Shown here: positions 1-7,594 of the stretch, in pieces
How positions within the stretch are numbered: position 1 is the stretch's first letter
How the letters are laid out: the number at the start of each line of letters is the position of its first letter
NCBI GenBank assembly: GCA_025698865.1
Contig: JAILWQ010000005.1
Location: 129,445 to 193,444 of the forward strand
DNA length: 64,000 nt
Reading direction: 5' to 3'
Source: Erythrobacter sp.
GTDB taxonomy: Bacteria > Pseudomonadota > Alphaproteobacteria > Sphingomonadales > Sphingomonadaceae
Made by a program: the position numbers and the translations under genes
The notes under the pieces: generated by a model
Told to the model about the DNA's origin: nothing
The model's input: the letters and a program-made list of their open reading frames with translations, nothing else
Database searches by the model: none

Positions 1-127
1 CGGCGCGGTGGAGGGCGCGCCTGCAAGTGCTCCGGTCGCGGCAGGTGCCATGGGCGCCGACCAGCCGGTGCCCTCGGAAGGCGGCGGCGCGACCCGCAAC
101 GCCGGCCCGGCCAAGCCCGGCAGCTGA
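1..127 (+). CDS. C-terminal end of an unknown protein (partial)
   Basis: An open frame runs in from the left edge and stops at TGA 125-127. The visible 41 residues are rich in Ala, Gly and Pro and end in AKPGS, which looks like a flexible C-terminal tail. No domain can be recognised. A hairpin follows 17 bp after the stop, as expected for the end of a transcription unit. The frame could also be chance in GC-rich DNA, so confidence is moderate. Confidence 0.45.
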   Translation, partial: GAVEGAPASAPVAAGAMGADQPVPSEGGGATRNAGPAKPGS

Positions 128-143
128 TCCGATCTTCCTTTGA

Positions 144-170
144 GGGGCGCGTGTTATTCGCCCCCTTTCT
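144..170 (+). terminator. Possible intrinsic terminator
   Basis: GGGGCG (144-149) pairs with CGCCCC (159-164) across a 9-nt loop, and is followed by CTTTCT. It sits just after the stop of the leftmost gene and before the convergent rlmE end. The T tract is short, so this is a weak to moderate call. Confidence 0.45.
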
Positions 171-240
171 GCAAGAGGTGCCTTGGTCGCGCGCTTTCTT
201 GGGAAGCCCGTCAGTCGCGCGCGTTCTTTTGAAAGGCGCG

Positions 241-906
241 TCAGGCGCGCCCCTTGAACCCCTTCGCGATGACATACCATTCGGACGAGCCCTTGCGGCT
301 CGCCGGTGGCTTGGCGTGCTTCACGCTCGCGAAATGCGACTTGAGCAACTTGAGCAGTTCGGTGTCGGTCCCCCCGGCCAGCACCTTGGCGACGAAGGTC
401 CCGCCCTTCGCCAGCGTCTCGATCGCGAACCACGCCCCCGCCTCGACGAGGCCCATGGTGCGCAGGTGATCGGTCTGCTTGTGGCCGACCGTGTTCGCCG
501 CCATGTCGCTCATCACCAGATCGGGGGGGCCGTCCAGTGCTGCCTCCAACTGCGCCGGCGCCTCGTCCGCCATGAAGTCCATCTCGAAGATGGTCACCCC
601 CTCGATCGGTTCGGTGGGCAGGAGATCGATGCCGACCACGGAAGCGCGCGGCGCCTTCTTGCGCACCACCTGGCTCCACCCGCCCGGGGCGATGCCGAGA
701 TCGACCACCCGCTGCACGCCCTGGAGAAGGTGGAACTTCTCGTCGAGTTCGATCAGCTTGTAGGCCGCGCGGCTGCGATAGCCGTCAGCCTTGGCCTGTT
801 TCACGTAAGGATCGTTGAGCTGGCGTTCGAGCCAGCGGGTCGAGGAGGCGCTGCGCTTCCTCGCCGTCTTCACCCGCTTGTCCGGGTTCTTGCCTGAGCG
901 CGTCAT
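241..906 (-). CDS. rlmE: 23S rRNA (uridine-2'-O)-methyltransferase RlmE
   Basis: RlmE (FtsJ/RrmJ) methylates the 2'-OH of U2552 in the A-loop of 23S rRNA, using S-adenosylmethionine, late in 50S assembly. The 221-residue protein has the SAM-binding motif DLGIAPGGWSQ (residues 69-79). The family's catalytic K-D-K-E tetrad is visible as K50, D134, K174 and E209. A basic N-terminal tail of about 30 residues precedes the fold, as in other alphaproteobacterial members. Its ATG directly follows the TAG stop of the upstream phosphatase with no gap, so the two genes form an operon. Length and motifs fit the family well. Confidence 0.95.
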   Translation of the reverse strand: MTRSGKNPDKRVKTARKRSASSTRWLERQLNDPYVKQAKADGYRSRAAYKLIELDEKFHLLQGVQRVVDLGIAPGGWSQVVRKKAPRASVVGIDLLPTEPIEGVTIFEMDFMADEAPAQLEAALDGPPDLVMSDMAANTVGHKQTDHLRTMGLVEAGAWFAIETLAKGGTFVAKVLAGGTDTELLKLLKSHFASVKHAKPPASRKGSSEWYVIAKGFKGRA

Positions 907-2121
907 CTAGAGGCTGCCTCCGCGCTGTCGGGCGAGCGAGGCGCGCCCTTCCTCGCCCTGCACGTCGGCGGCGATCAGGCTGCGCAATATCCCTTCGCGA
1001 ATGCCGCGATCGGCGACGCCGAGCTTGGGCGCGGGCCACAGATCCATGATCGATTCGAGGATCGCGCAGCCCGCCACCACCAGATTGGCGCGATCGTCGC
1101 CGATGCAGGGCACGCTGCGCCGCTCGCGCTCGCTGATGGTCGAGAGGCGGCGGCAGATGTCGCGCATCGAATCGGACGGGACGATCAGCCCGTCGACCGC
1201 CTGCCGGTCGTATTGCGGCAGTTCGAGATGGAGGCTGGCGAGCGTCGTCACTGTGCCGCTGGTGCCCAGGAGGCGGATGGTCTCGGCTTCCTCGGCCGCC
1301 GGACGCACCCGCTCGGCAAAGGAGGCGAAGCTCTCGTCGACCAAGCGGCGCATCTCGGCATAGCGGCGGTTGCGCCCTTCCTGTGTCCCGTCGGGCGGGG
1401 GCACGCTGTCGGTCAGCGAGACGACGCCGAAGGGCACGCTCATCCAGTCGAGGATGCGCGGCACCGGGCCGCCGGGCTCGATCAGCACGAGTTCTGTCGA
1501 CCCGCCGCCGATGTCGAAGATCACCGCCGGGCCGATCCCGCTTTCGAGCAGGATGTGGCAGCCGAGCACGGCCAGCCGCGCCTCTTCCTGCGCGGAGATG
1601 ATGTCGAGCGCGATGCCCGTCTCCTCGCGCACGCGGGCGATGAAGTCGGGACCGTTGGAGGCTCGGCGGCAGGCTTCCGTCGCGACCGAGCGGGCGAGGT
1701 GCACGTTGCGCTTGCGCAGCTTCTCCGCGCAGATGTGCAGCGCGGCCATCGTGCGCTCCATCGCGGCGTCGGACAGCTTGCCGGTCGCTGCGAGATCCTC
1801 GCCGAGCTTCACCACCCGGCTGAAGGCGTCGATCACGGTGAAGTTCTCGCCCGAGGGGCGCGCGATCAGCAGACGGCAATTGTTGGTGCCGAGATCCAGC
1901 GCGGCATAGGCCTGCCGATGGCCGCGACCGTCCGTCCCGAAGCGGTGCGGCTGGTCGGACGTGGAAGCGCGGATGCGCACCGCTGCCGATGCGGATCGTG
2001 CCGGATCCTTCCGGTCGGGCTGGGAGGGACGCCTGTAGCGAAAATCGGCTACCGTGGCGGACGTCTTGCCCCTCTTGCTGCCAGCCCCCTTGTTCAAGTC
2101 CGGCGGAGGGTTGTCCGCCAT
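907..2121 (-). CDS. Ppx/GppA family phosphatase
   Basis: This ASKHA-fold enzyme belongs to the exopolyphosphatase / guanosine pentaphosphate phosphohydrolase family, which releases phosphate from polyphosphate or converts pppGpp to ppGpp. The first phosphate-binding motif DLGTNNCR begins at D76 and the second, DIGGGST, at D203; a conserved glutamate lies in TEACR (E149). The first 70 residues are basic, low-complexity sequence without an obvious domain, so translation may start further in. At 404 residues it is about the size of the short alphaproteobacterial Ppx/GppA proteins, which lack the C-terminal HD domain. It is co-transcribed with rlmE. Sequence alone does not separate Ppx from GppA activity. 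Confidence 0.9.
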   Translation of the reverse strand: MADNPPPDLNKGAGSKRGKTSATVADFRYRRPSQPDRKDPARSASAAVRIRASTSDQPHRFGTDGRGHRQAYAALDLGTNNCRLLIARPSGENFTVIDAFSRVVKLGEDLAATGKLSDAAMERTMAALHICAEKLRKRNVHLARSVATEACRRASNGPDFIARVREETGIALDIISAQEEARLAVLGCHILLESGIGPAVIFDIGGGSTELVLIEPGGPVPRILDWMSVPFGVVSLTDSVPPPDGTQEGRNRRYAEMRRLVDESFASFAERVRPAAEEAETIRLLGTSGTVTTLASLHLELPQYDRQAVDGLIVPSDSMRDICRRLSTISERERRSVPCIGDDRANLVVAGCAILESIMDLWPAPKLGVADRGIREGILRSLIAADVQGEEGRASLARQRGGSL

Positions 2122-2328
2122 TGCGTGCAGTCTTTCTTTTATCCTCCCGCGTGCCGCAGACCGGCGCGCGGGGACCTGACACCAATGCTAGTGGGGAAAG
2201 GGGCGCACGGCAAGGCCCGGCCTGCGGCGGGCGCCGCACACGCCCTTGACCTTGCGGATCGCGCGAATTAGATGGCCGCTCCTTCGCGCGACGCACCTCC
2301 GCGGTGCGCCCGGCGTCGAAGCGAATGA

Positions 2329-2402
2329 TGCCCCGTCGTCTAAAGGTAAGACTACGGACTCTGACTCCGTCAATCGAGGTTCGAATCCTCGCGGGGCATC
2401 CA
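2329..2402 (+). tRNA. tRNA-Gln(CTG)
   Basis: Acceptor strands TGCCCCG (2329-2335) and CGGGGCA (2392-2398) pair perfectly. The anticodon stem ACGGA/TCCGT encloses the loop CTCTGAC, giving anticodon CTG. The T-arm is CGAGG-TTCGAAT-CCTCG, and CCA is encoded at 2400-2402. The gene is the integration target of the adjacent element; the last 16 bp recur at 13274-13289, so integration keeps the tRNA intact. Confidence 0.97.
2387..2402 (+). other. attL core of the capsid satellite
   Basis: The 16 bp CCTCGCGGGGCATCCA, covering the 3' T-stem strand, acceptor strand and CCA of tRNA-Gln, is repeated exactly at 13274-13289. Bases outside the repeat differ on both sides. The integrase gene begins its coding strand 55 bp inside this end, the usual arrangement for tRNA-targeting tyrosine recombinases. 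Confidence 0.93.
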
Positions 2403-2447
2403 CTTAGCAGTCATTTTCCCAATACTCCCTATGGGTTAGTGTTGATC

Positions 2448-2478
2448 GGTGTCTAACTATTCGACCGGGTTAGACACC
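2448..2478. repeat. Perfect 10-bp inverted repeat with integrase arm-like motif
   Basis: GGTGTCTAAC (2448-2457) and GTTAGACACC (2469-2478) are perfect inverted arms around an 11-nt spacer, overlapping the end of the integrase gene. The core GTTAGAC recurs inside the opposite end of the element (13178-13185 and 13230-13237). It may be an arm-type integrase site, a terminator stem for the integrase transcript, or both. Confidence 0.6.
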
Positions 2479-3494
2479 CCGTAGGCTTTCTGCATGGCGC
2501 TATCCGCCCTTTCTGCATTGCCCGAATCGCCAGCATAGCGCCGGTATTCGCGCACGGTTTTGTGCCCGGTGATGGCCATGCCTTCCTCGTCCGAGCAGTT
2601 TGCGTCTCTGAGCCGTCGAGCAGCAGCTTTGCGCAGGCCGTGAGCTGAGCAGTGCGGCAGGCCAGCGGCGATGCAGGCGCGCTTCACCATGTTGTAGAAG
2701 CCCTTGGCGGTGAACGCCTTGCCGCGGTTGTTTTCGAGCACCAGCACGTCGCCAATCGGCCCGGCTTCCAGCGCAGCGCGCAGAGGCTCGACAACAGGCA
2801 CGTCGATCGCGTTGGAGGTCTTCGATTGCTTCAGGCGGATACGGCCGCCCGCGATGGCGCTGTGCGTCAGATAGCGAACGTCGCCGCTTCGCTGAGCGCC
2901 ATAGAGGAGCAGGGCAAAGGCCAGCCGTGGTTTCGTTCCCAGCGGGTGCTTCGCTTCGAATTGCGCCAGCTCGTCCTCAGTCCAGCGATGGTAGCCTTCG
3001 CTCTCTGCCTTGGGCGGTCGGGTATCCTTCACCGGATCGAACGTGCCAGGCACGATCCTTTCGCGCCGAGCCACCGTAAAAAGCTGAGCGAGGAGCTTGC
3101 GAAGGCGTGACGCCGCGTGCGGTTTATGGCGCATCGCATTCATCACGCGCTGAATCCGCTTCGCGTCGAAGGCCCGCATCGGATCGTTGCCGAACTTGGC
3201 ACGGAACCGCTCCAGAACGCCGCGATAGACCAACTGGGTTGCTGGTCGCAGATCGAGGAAGGCGGAATCGCTGTAGTAGCGCGCAATCACGTCTGAGACG
3301 CTGCCGGGGGCGATCCTGTCCGTTCCGATCGAAGGCTTCTCCTGCTCCAGGCACGCCGCGTATTCGCGCTCGAAAGCCTTCGTGCCGAAGGGCGCCTTGA
3401 AATAGTGGGCAGGGTAGCCCTTGCGGCGGAAGCGATACCGCACCTTGCCGTGCCGATCGCGAAAGCTGGTGACGTATTCAGGCTTGCGGATCAT
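2457..3494 (-). CDS. int: Tyrosine-recombinase integrase of the satellite
   Basis: This enzyme would catalyse site-specific integration and excision at tRNA-Gln. It has an N-terminal arm-binding and core-binding region (about 1-165) and a C-terminal catalytic domain with R202 in AQRSGD, K225 in QSKTSN, H285-x-x-R288 in SAHGLRK, H311 in TGHKT and nucleophile Y320 in YRRYA. All expected catalytic residues are present, so it should be active. I start it at MIRKPEY rather than four codons upstream because that ATG overlaps the stop of the preceding gene as ATGA. It lies next to attL, with only the inverted repeat between its end and the tRNA. Confidence 0.93.
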   Translation of the reverse strand: MIRKPEYVTSFRDRHGKVRYRFRRKGYPAHYFKAPFGTKAFEREYAACLEQEKPSIGTDRIAPGSVSDVIARYYSDSAFLDLRPATQLVYRGVLERFRAKFGNDPMRAFDAKRIQRVMNAMRHKPHAASRLRKLLAQLFTVARRERIVPGTFDPVKDTRPPKAESEGYHRWTEDELAQFEAKHPLGTKPRLAFALLLYGAQRSGDVRYLTHSAIAGGRIRLKQSKTSNAIDVPVVEPLRAALEAGPIGDVLVLENNRGKAFTAKGFYNMVKRACIAAGLPHCSAHGLRKAAARRLRDANCSDEEGMAITGHKTVREYRRYAGDSGNAERADSAMQKAYGVSNPVE

Positions 3495-3688
3495 GACGCC
3501 GCCCAATCGTCGAGCCGATCGTCGAGGTCATCATTGCTAGATGCCACCTGTTCCCGTTGTCGGGTCATAGTGAAGGTGAAGCCGCCAAGCGGATCGACGC
3601 GCCCCTTGATGACGACACCATGAGCCGCGACGGCAGTCGCCATCCGGTCCAGGTCGTCTTTCGAGATAAGGGCTTTGCGTCCGGCCAT
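3491..3688 (-). CDS. Small conserved phage-type protein upstream of integrase
   Basis: This 65-residue protein is coupled to the integrase by a 4-bp ATGA overlap. It begins MAGRKALISKDDLDRM, has a short beta-like middle with GRVDPLGGFTF, and ends in an acidic Asp-rich tail. Proteins with this look sit directly upstream of integrases in several alphaproteobacterial prophages, as far as I recall; a role as excision factor or integrase partner is possible but not shown. No catalytic motif is visible. Confidence 0.7.
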   Translation of the reverse strand: MAGRKALISKDDLDRMATAVAAHGVVIKGRVDPLGGFTFTMTRQREQVASSNDDLDDRLDDWAAS

Positions 3689-3690
3689 GT

Positions 3691-4305
3691 TTAGGCAGCT
3701 TCAGAATCCACGTTGCGCAGCACCCGGCTTTCGACGCCGTTGCTCGACACCGCGTACTGGACGATATTCCCGCCGATCCATACGCGGGGACCGAGAAGGG
3801 CTAGTTTGCCGGCCCCTTCCGAAGGCTCGGCAATCTGCGCGTCTATAACGCGGGCCATGCTTTCGGGGGTAAAGCCATTCTGGACCGCAGCGACATAGGC
3901 CGGGGTCTGGTTTCCCGATGAGGTGTAGCTTTGCAGCTCAACCGGCTCGAATGGTGCGTAGCCAGGCCAAATTTGATCGCTGGCCACCATATGCAGAGCG
4001 GGACCGCCAATGTTGGAGGCGAGCAGCACCCTACCGCCGCCACCTGCCGAACAGTAAGCCCGCAATGCTTCGACAGCGGCCGATAGCAGGCTCGAGACAT
4101 TGAAAGGCAATGCTCTTCCGATCGCGAGAGCTATCTCGTGCGGGTTCCCGCCGTGACAGGACAACGTGCCCGCCGCCGGGAAGTTCAGTAGCTCGAAAAC
4201 CTTCGTATCGAACCCGATGCAGTCTCCCGTCTCGCCGTGAAATACTGCCGTGTCGGCCCAGAGGTAAGCCGTAGAGCCGGTTACGCATCCGTTCTGTAAT
4301 GTCAT
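3691..4305 (-). CDS. Hypothetical satellite protein, 204 aa
   Basis: The function is not recognised. The start, MTLQNGCVTGSTAYLWAD, is preceded by an AGAGAG ribosome-binding site 9 nt upstream. The N-terminal strand-turn-strand pattern with TAYLWADTAVF and a following GFDTKVF is faintly like Ntn-hydrolase (proteasome-like) folds seen in some phage structural-region proteins, but no catalytic Thr or Ser can be assigned. It lies two bases from the 65-residue gene and overlaps the previous frame (4031-4480) by 275 bp. The two reading frames may be parts of one ancestral gene separated by a frameshift. Confidence 0.6.
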   Translation of the reverse strand: MTLQNGCVTGSTAYLWADTAVFHGETGDCIGFDTKVFELLNFPAAGTLSCHGGNPHEIALAIGRALPFNVSSLLSAAVEALRAYCSAGGGGRVLLASNIGGPALHMVASDQIWPGYAPFEPVELQSYTSSGNQTPAYVAAVQNGFTPESMARVIDAQIAEPSEGAGKLALLGPRVWIGGNIVQYAVSSNGVESRVLRNVDSEAA

Positions 4306-4480
4306 CGTCTTTCACTCTCTGAAAGCCTGCCAGAGCAGGATTGGAAGGGGGACTAGCAACGCTGGCCACCGTGGCTGTTGCCGTCGCTGAGAGGCCAAGC
4401 GCAGTTCCTACACCTGGCAGCGCGAAAGTCGCTGCGACCACGCCGGCGATCGTCGCCACCTTGCGAAGCGCGCCGCTCAT
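4031..4480 (-). CDS. Small hydrophobic phage protein, tail-protein-like N-terminus, possibly frameshifted
   Basis: The start overlaps the portal stop as ATGA (4477-4480), so the beginning of this frame is very likely translated. Residues 1-45 are hydrophobic and Ala/Gly/Thr rich (MSGALRKVATIAGVVAA...), followed by SPPSNPALAGFQRVKDDD. This resembles the first segment of large alphaproteobacterial tail-tip proteins, which open with a similar hydrophobic stretch and a Pro-rich linker. From about residue 60 the frame becomes Arg-rich and unlike a real protein, and the other frame (3691-4305) carries the good coding signal. The true product is probably about 60 residues, or it was once continuous with the next gene. 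Confidence 0.45.
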   Translation of the reverse strand: MSGALRKVATIAGVVAATFALPGVGTALGLSATATATVASVASPPSNPALAGFQRVKDDDITERMRNRLYGLPLGRHGSISRRDGRLHRVRYEGFRATELPGGGHVVLSRREPARDSSRDRKSIAFQCLEPAIGRCRSIAGLLFGRWRR

Positions 4481-5628
4481 TCGCTCGTCTCACGGCGCGG
4501 GTTCCAGCCTTCAGCCTGCCGAACCTCGTCAGCATCGAGCACGCCGGTTTCGAGCGCGATCTTGTGTGCGTTCCAGCGGGTTTCGGGATCTCCGCGCAGG
4601 AAGCCGCTGAGGTCCAGTTCCAGTTCGTACGGCGAGCCGGTCGGGAACAGCGAGCGGGAAAACTCCGCTTCGATCTTACGCGCCCAAGGGGCGAGGCAGA
4701 ACGTCGCGAACCAGCGGCCCGCCGTCTCCGAATTGGTGAAGGTGTTGTGCGTGTAGTCGCCAATAATCGGCGGGGGCACCTGGAACAGCCGCGCGATTTC
4801 CTCCACGCCGAAGCGCCGGGTTTCTAGCAGCTCGGCATCCTCAGGCGAGATTTGCGCAGCCTTCCAAGTCAGCCCGCCATCAAGGATCAGTGCGCGGCCG
4901 GAATTGGCAGCGCCAGCGTGCTTCGCCTGGAACTGCTCGCGAAGGGCCGTCCGCTGCTCCGCCGTCATGGAGCCGGGGTGCTCGATGACGCCCGAAGGGT
5001 TCGCACCGTTGGCGAGGAACTGGCGAGCGTGACGGTTGGCAAGGTCAACCCCGGTCACAGTGTCCGCCGATCGGGAAAGGCGAGATACGCCGATCTTGCC
5101 GTCATTCGTGCGGTCGCGAAGGTGGATGGCTTCGCCTTGCAGCAGGCGATGGGAATTGCCCCTGCCGTCCGATACGTCATAGGCCAGCCGTCCGCTCGAC
5201 AGCTCCTGCACCGTCACCATCCCCCAGGGGTGATAGGCGAGGCCGGAAATCTGCCCGTTACCGGCACGCTCGATTTCGAGCAGGCCGTTGCCGGTCAGCA
5301 GCGTGTCGGCCACCAGGTGTTCGATACCGTCGCACCACGTCATCGCGGGATTAAAGCCGTAGCGGATCAGCCGGGAGAGCGGGTGCGAGGTGTATTCCAG
5401 TCGGTTGTCGCCTTCCCAGCGGTAAACCCGCGCCGGAACATAGGCGAGCGCCGTGGCGATCGAGGACGTGCAAGCGAGCACAGTCGAAAGGTTTTCCGCT
5501 GCGCGTGCGCTCAGGCCGGAATAATAGCCCGTCATCGGTGCCAATGCCTGCCAGCTCGGATCGAGCGGGGACGTGTCGGACCGGCGTTCAAGGCCTAACC
5601 GGTGCAGGGTGCGGTCGATCAGGCCCAT
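4477..5628 (-). CDS. HK97-type portal protein
   Basis: The portal forms the dodecameric DNA entry ring at the unique head vertex and docks the terminase. The 383-residue length and order fit HK97-family portals: early segment SARAAENLSTVLACTSSIA, the clip and stem regions in the middle, and the diagnostic late motif EIARLFQVPPPIIGDYTHNTFTN-like sequence near residues 275-297. It overlaps the protease gene by 10 bp upstream and the next small gene by 4 bp downstream, consistent with one head-assembly transcript. No truncation is seen, so heads could be functional. Confidence 0.93.
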   Translation of the reverse strand: MGLIDRTLHRLGLERRSDTSPLDPSWQALAPMTGYYSGLSARAAENLSTVLACTSSIATALAYVPARVYRWEGDNRLEYTSHPLSRLIRYGFNPAMTWCDGIEHLVADTLLTGNGLLEIERAGNGQISGLAYHPWGMVTVQELSSGRLAYDVSDGRGNSHRLLQGEAIHLRDRTNDGKIGVSRLSRSADTVTGVDLANRHARQFLANGANPSGVIEHPGSMTAEQRTALREQFQAKHAGAANSGRALILDGGLTWKAAQISPEDAELLETRRFGVEEIARLFQVPPPIIGDYTHNTFTNSETAGRWFATFCLAPWARKIEAEFSRSLFPTGSPYELELDLSGFLRGDPETRWNAHKIALETGVLDADEVRQAEGWNPRRETSE

Positions 5629-6161
5629 TGCCGCGCCTCCGCCAGCCTGATAGCTCTAGCGCGTCTTGCGCGCCCTTCATGCGACCCGAGGGCGCGCAAG
5701 GCAATCTCGGTGCCATCATAGGCAGGCCATGCCGAGACAACGCTAATCTCGCGCAGGTCGATCGACCGAAGGGTGCGCGTGTCCCCGTCCCATTCCTCGC
5801 CGCCCTCAGGGACCAGGAAGCCGAACGACATTCCACCCAGGTCGCCCCTGGCGGCCAAAGCGAGCACGTCGCGGCCAGCCGCCGTGTCCGGCACGTCGAG
5901 CGTGAAAGCGAGGCCCTTGTCGTCCTCGCGAAGCTCCAGCGTGCCGGTGCGGGTCCGCCCCAAAACTTTGCCGGGATCATGGTCGAGCAGGGCCAGAATG
6001 TCGCCCGAAAGAGCATTCCGGAAAGCGCCCAAGGAAATACGCTCCCGGAATGCCCCAAGGTCCGCCGTGGCGGAAAAGGTGGCGGCATAGCCCTCCAGCC
6101 TGCGACCGCTCGATCGCAAGTCAGTGGCGAAGCGCCGCTCGAGGGTTGCCGCCGCGCCCAC
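5619..6161 (-). CDS. HK97-type prohead maturation protease
   Basis: This serine protease cleaves the scaffold-like N-terminal delta domain of the capsid protein during prohead maturation. The 180-residue protein keeps the family's catalytic residues: H61 in LLDHDPGK, S112 in GGMSFGF and E138 in LREISVVS. Translation starts at GTG 6161; that G is shared with the TAG stop of the preceding 44-codon gene (TAGTG), which supports the start. It is placed between capsid and portal, the reverse of the commoner portal-protease-capsid order when read along the transcript. Confidence 0.92.
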   Translation of the reverse strand: MGAAATLERRFATDLRSSGRRLEGYAATFSATADLGAFRERISLGAFRNALSGDILALLDHDPGKVLGRTRTGTLELREDDKGLAFTLDVPDTAAGRDVLALAARGDLGGMSFGFLVPEGGEEWDGDTRTLRSIDLREISVVSAWPAYDGTEIALRALGSHEGRARRARAIRLAEARQWA

Positions 6162-6295
6162 TATTCGGGTGCCTTAGTCTTAAAGGTGACAGCACCTGCC
6201 TTCGTTACCGAAGGGTCGCCGTCGAGTTCGAAGCCAGCGCGGCGCAATGCCTTTACCGCCCGGTCGATCTTGCGGGGGTCGAGCTTGTCAGCCAT
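6161..6295 (-). CDS. Small 44-aa protein between capsid and protease
   Basis: A tiny frame encodes 44 residues, beginning MADKLDPRKIDRAVKALRRA and ending KTKAPE. Its ATG overlaps the capsid stop by one base (TGATG), and its TAG overlaps the protease GTG by one base. Exact chaining on both sides is strong evidence that it is translated. The N-terminal half is a predicted basic amphipathic helix, the C-terminal half a short beta pair. No family is recognised. A head-decoration, head-completion or adaptor peptide would fit the position, but this is inference only. Confidence 0.7.
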   Translation of the reverse strand: MADKLDPRKIDRAVKALRRAGFELDGDPSVTKAGAVTFKTKAPE

Positions 6296-7512
6296 CAGCC
6301 CGCCACCCCGGTTGCCGAGACGAACGAGGCAGGACGGCGCACGCCGAAGTCCACCGACGCCATTGCGCGGATCAGGATGTTGCCCTTGCTGTAGGCGCTT
6401 TCCGCGAACGGATTGACGAGAATGTCGAGCTGCGACCAGATGCCGATCAGCAGGTCGGACCAGTCGCCATAGACAAGCCCGGCCTCGTCATTCCCCGCGC
6501 CCCGGTCGTTCGGTGCCTGATTGGTGAAATAGGCCGGTTCGCCGTGGAACGTCTCAGCCAGCGTGATCGCGTGGCCGTCCGCGTCCCGCAGCTTCATCGC
6601 CGTCGAGCGAACGCCGTTGGTCGAGAGGAAGGCCCGGCTGTCACCGATGTTCGTCACGTCCGCCAGCGCGATCATGTTCGCCGCAGTGACGAAAAGATCG
6701 GTGTCGAACGGCACGGTCGGAATGTTCGGGTCATTGATGAGCCCGCGCGGCTCAGCGCCCACTCCGCTGCCGGCGATGGCGGCACGGTCGATTTCCAGCG
6801 CCACGTTCCGGCTCATCATCGAGCGCACCAGCCCCTCGACTTGAGGTGAGGACTGCAACAGCAGCTGCCGCGACAGTTCGGTGATGACACCGACGTGATG
6901 CGGGGTGAGGGTCAGGGAATCGAAGCTCGCGCCATCGGTCGGCAGCGCCTCGTCCTCGTTCACCCAGCCAACGTTCGGGCTGCCGGTTTCGCGCGGGATA
7001 ACCACGTCGCCAGTCAGGCCGGTGAGCGTGGTCGCACCCAGGCGGGAAACGATCGCGGTGTTCGTGAGCGCCGAGACGAACAGGTCGGGCCGGAACGATT
7101 CCGGTGCCACGGCTGCCGCGTTGCCGGTCGTCAGGTCGGCCGCGCGCTTCTCGAACAGTTCGGTCGCGACATAGACGCCCTTGGCAGGGCCACCGGCGCG
7201 CTCGGCAAGCATCGCCTGCTCGCGCTCGATCTTGGCACGATCGGCAACAGCCATGCCCGCGCCATAGCGCAGAGTTTCGATCAGGCTCTGATTGCGCAGC
7301 TCGGCATATTCGCCGCCGTCGCGCGTGGTGAGCGGGGTTCCGGTTTCGGCTCGCTCGGCCGCGTCGATCTTCTTCTGGCGGTCCAGCTTCGCGTCGATCG
7401 CGCGCAGTTCGGTTTCCGCCGTCTGGAAAGCCGTGTCGTCATCGGAAGTGTGAGCCGCATTCATGCGGTCCACAATGGCCGCCCGCTGCTCCATAAGGTC
7501 CGCAGTCTTCAT
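6295..7512 (-). CDS. HK97-type major capsid protein
   Basis: The capsid subunit is 405 residues. The first 100 residues are charged and helical (MKTADLMEQRAAIVDRMNAA...), the expected removable scaffold/delta domain, followed by the HK97 fold with its typical phrases GDVVIPRETGSPNVGWV, LTPHHVGVITELSRQLLLQ and the C-terminal VDFGVRRPASFV. I start at MKTADL because AGAAGGA lies 8 nt upstream; the longer frame adds 34 residues without an RBS. A 9-bp hairpin lies 21 bp before the start. It is the first of the coupled head genes. Confidence 0.95.
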   Translation of the reverse strand: MKTADLMEQRAAIVDRMNAAHTSDDDTAFQTAETELRAIDAKLDRQKKIDAAERAETGTPLTTRDGGEYAELRNQSLIETLRYGAGMAVADRAKIEREQAMLAERAGGPAKGVYVATELFEKRAADLTTGNAAAVAPESFRPDLFVSALTNTAIVSRLGATTLTGLTGDVVIPRETGSPNVGWVNEDEALPTDGASFDSLTLTPHHVGVITELSRQLLLQSSPQVEGLVRSMMSRNVALEIDRAAIAGSGVGAEPRGLINDPNIPTVPFDTDLFVTAANMIALADVTNIGDSRAFLSTNGVRSTAMKLRDADGHAITLAETFHGEPAYFTNQAPNDRGAGNDEAGLVYGDWSDLLIGIWSQLDILVNPFAESAYSKGNILIRAMASVDFGVRRPASFVSATGVAG

Positions 7513-7532
7513 TCGGTAAGTCCTTCTATCGG

Positions 7533-7553
7533 GCCGGGGCACCATGCCCCGGC
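7533..7553 (-). promoter_or_regulatory. Perfect hairpin in the capsid gene leader
   Basis: GCCGGGGCA (7533-7541) and TGCCCCGGC (7545-7553) form a perfect 9-bp stem with a 3-nt loop, between the 250-aa gene and the capsid RBS. No U-run follows on the minus strand, so a simple terminator is unlikely. It could stabilise a processed capsid mRNA 5' end or bind a regulator. Confidence 0.5.
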
Positions 7554-7594
7554 ACTGAGATTGCCCACTGTCTCGCGACGTTGGCGCAATTCGT

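Noticed and set aside
785..2296. 503-codon open frame over the Ppx/GppA and rlmE region
   Set aside because: Arg/Ala/Pro-rich shadow of real genes in another frame; no domain.
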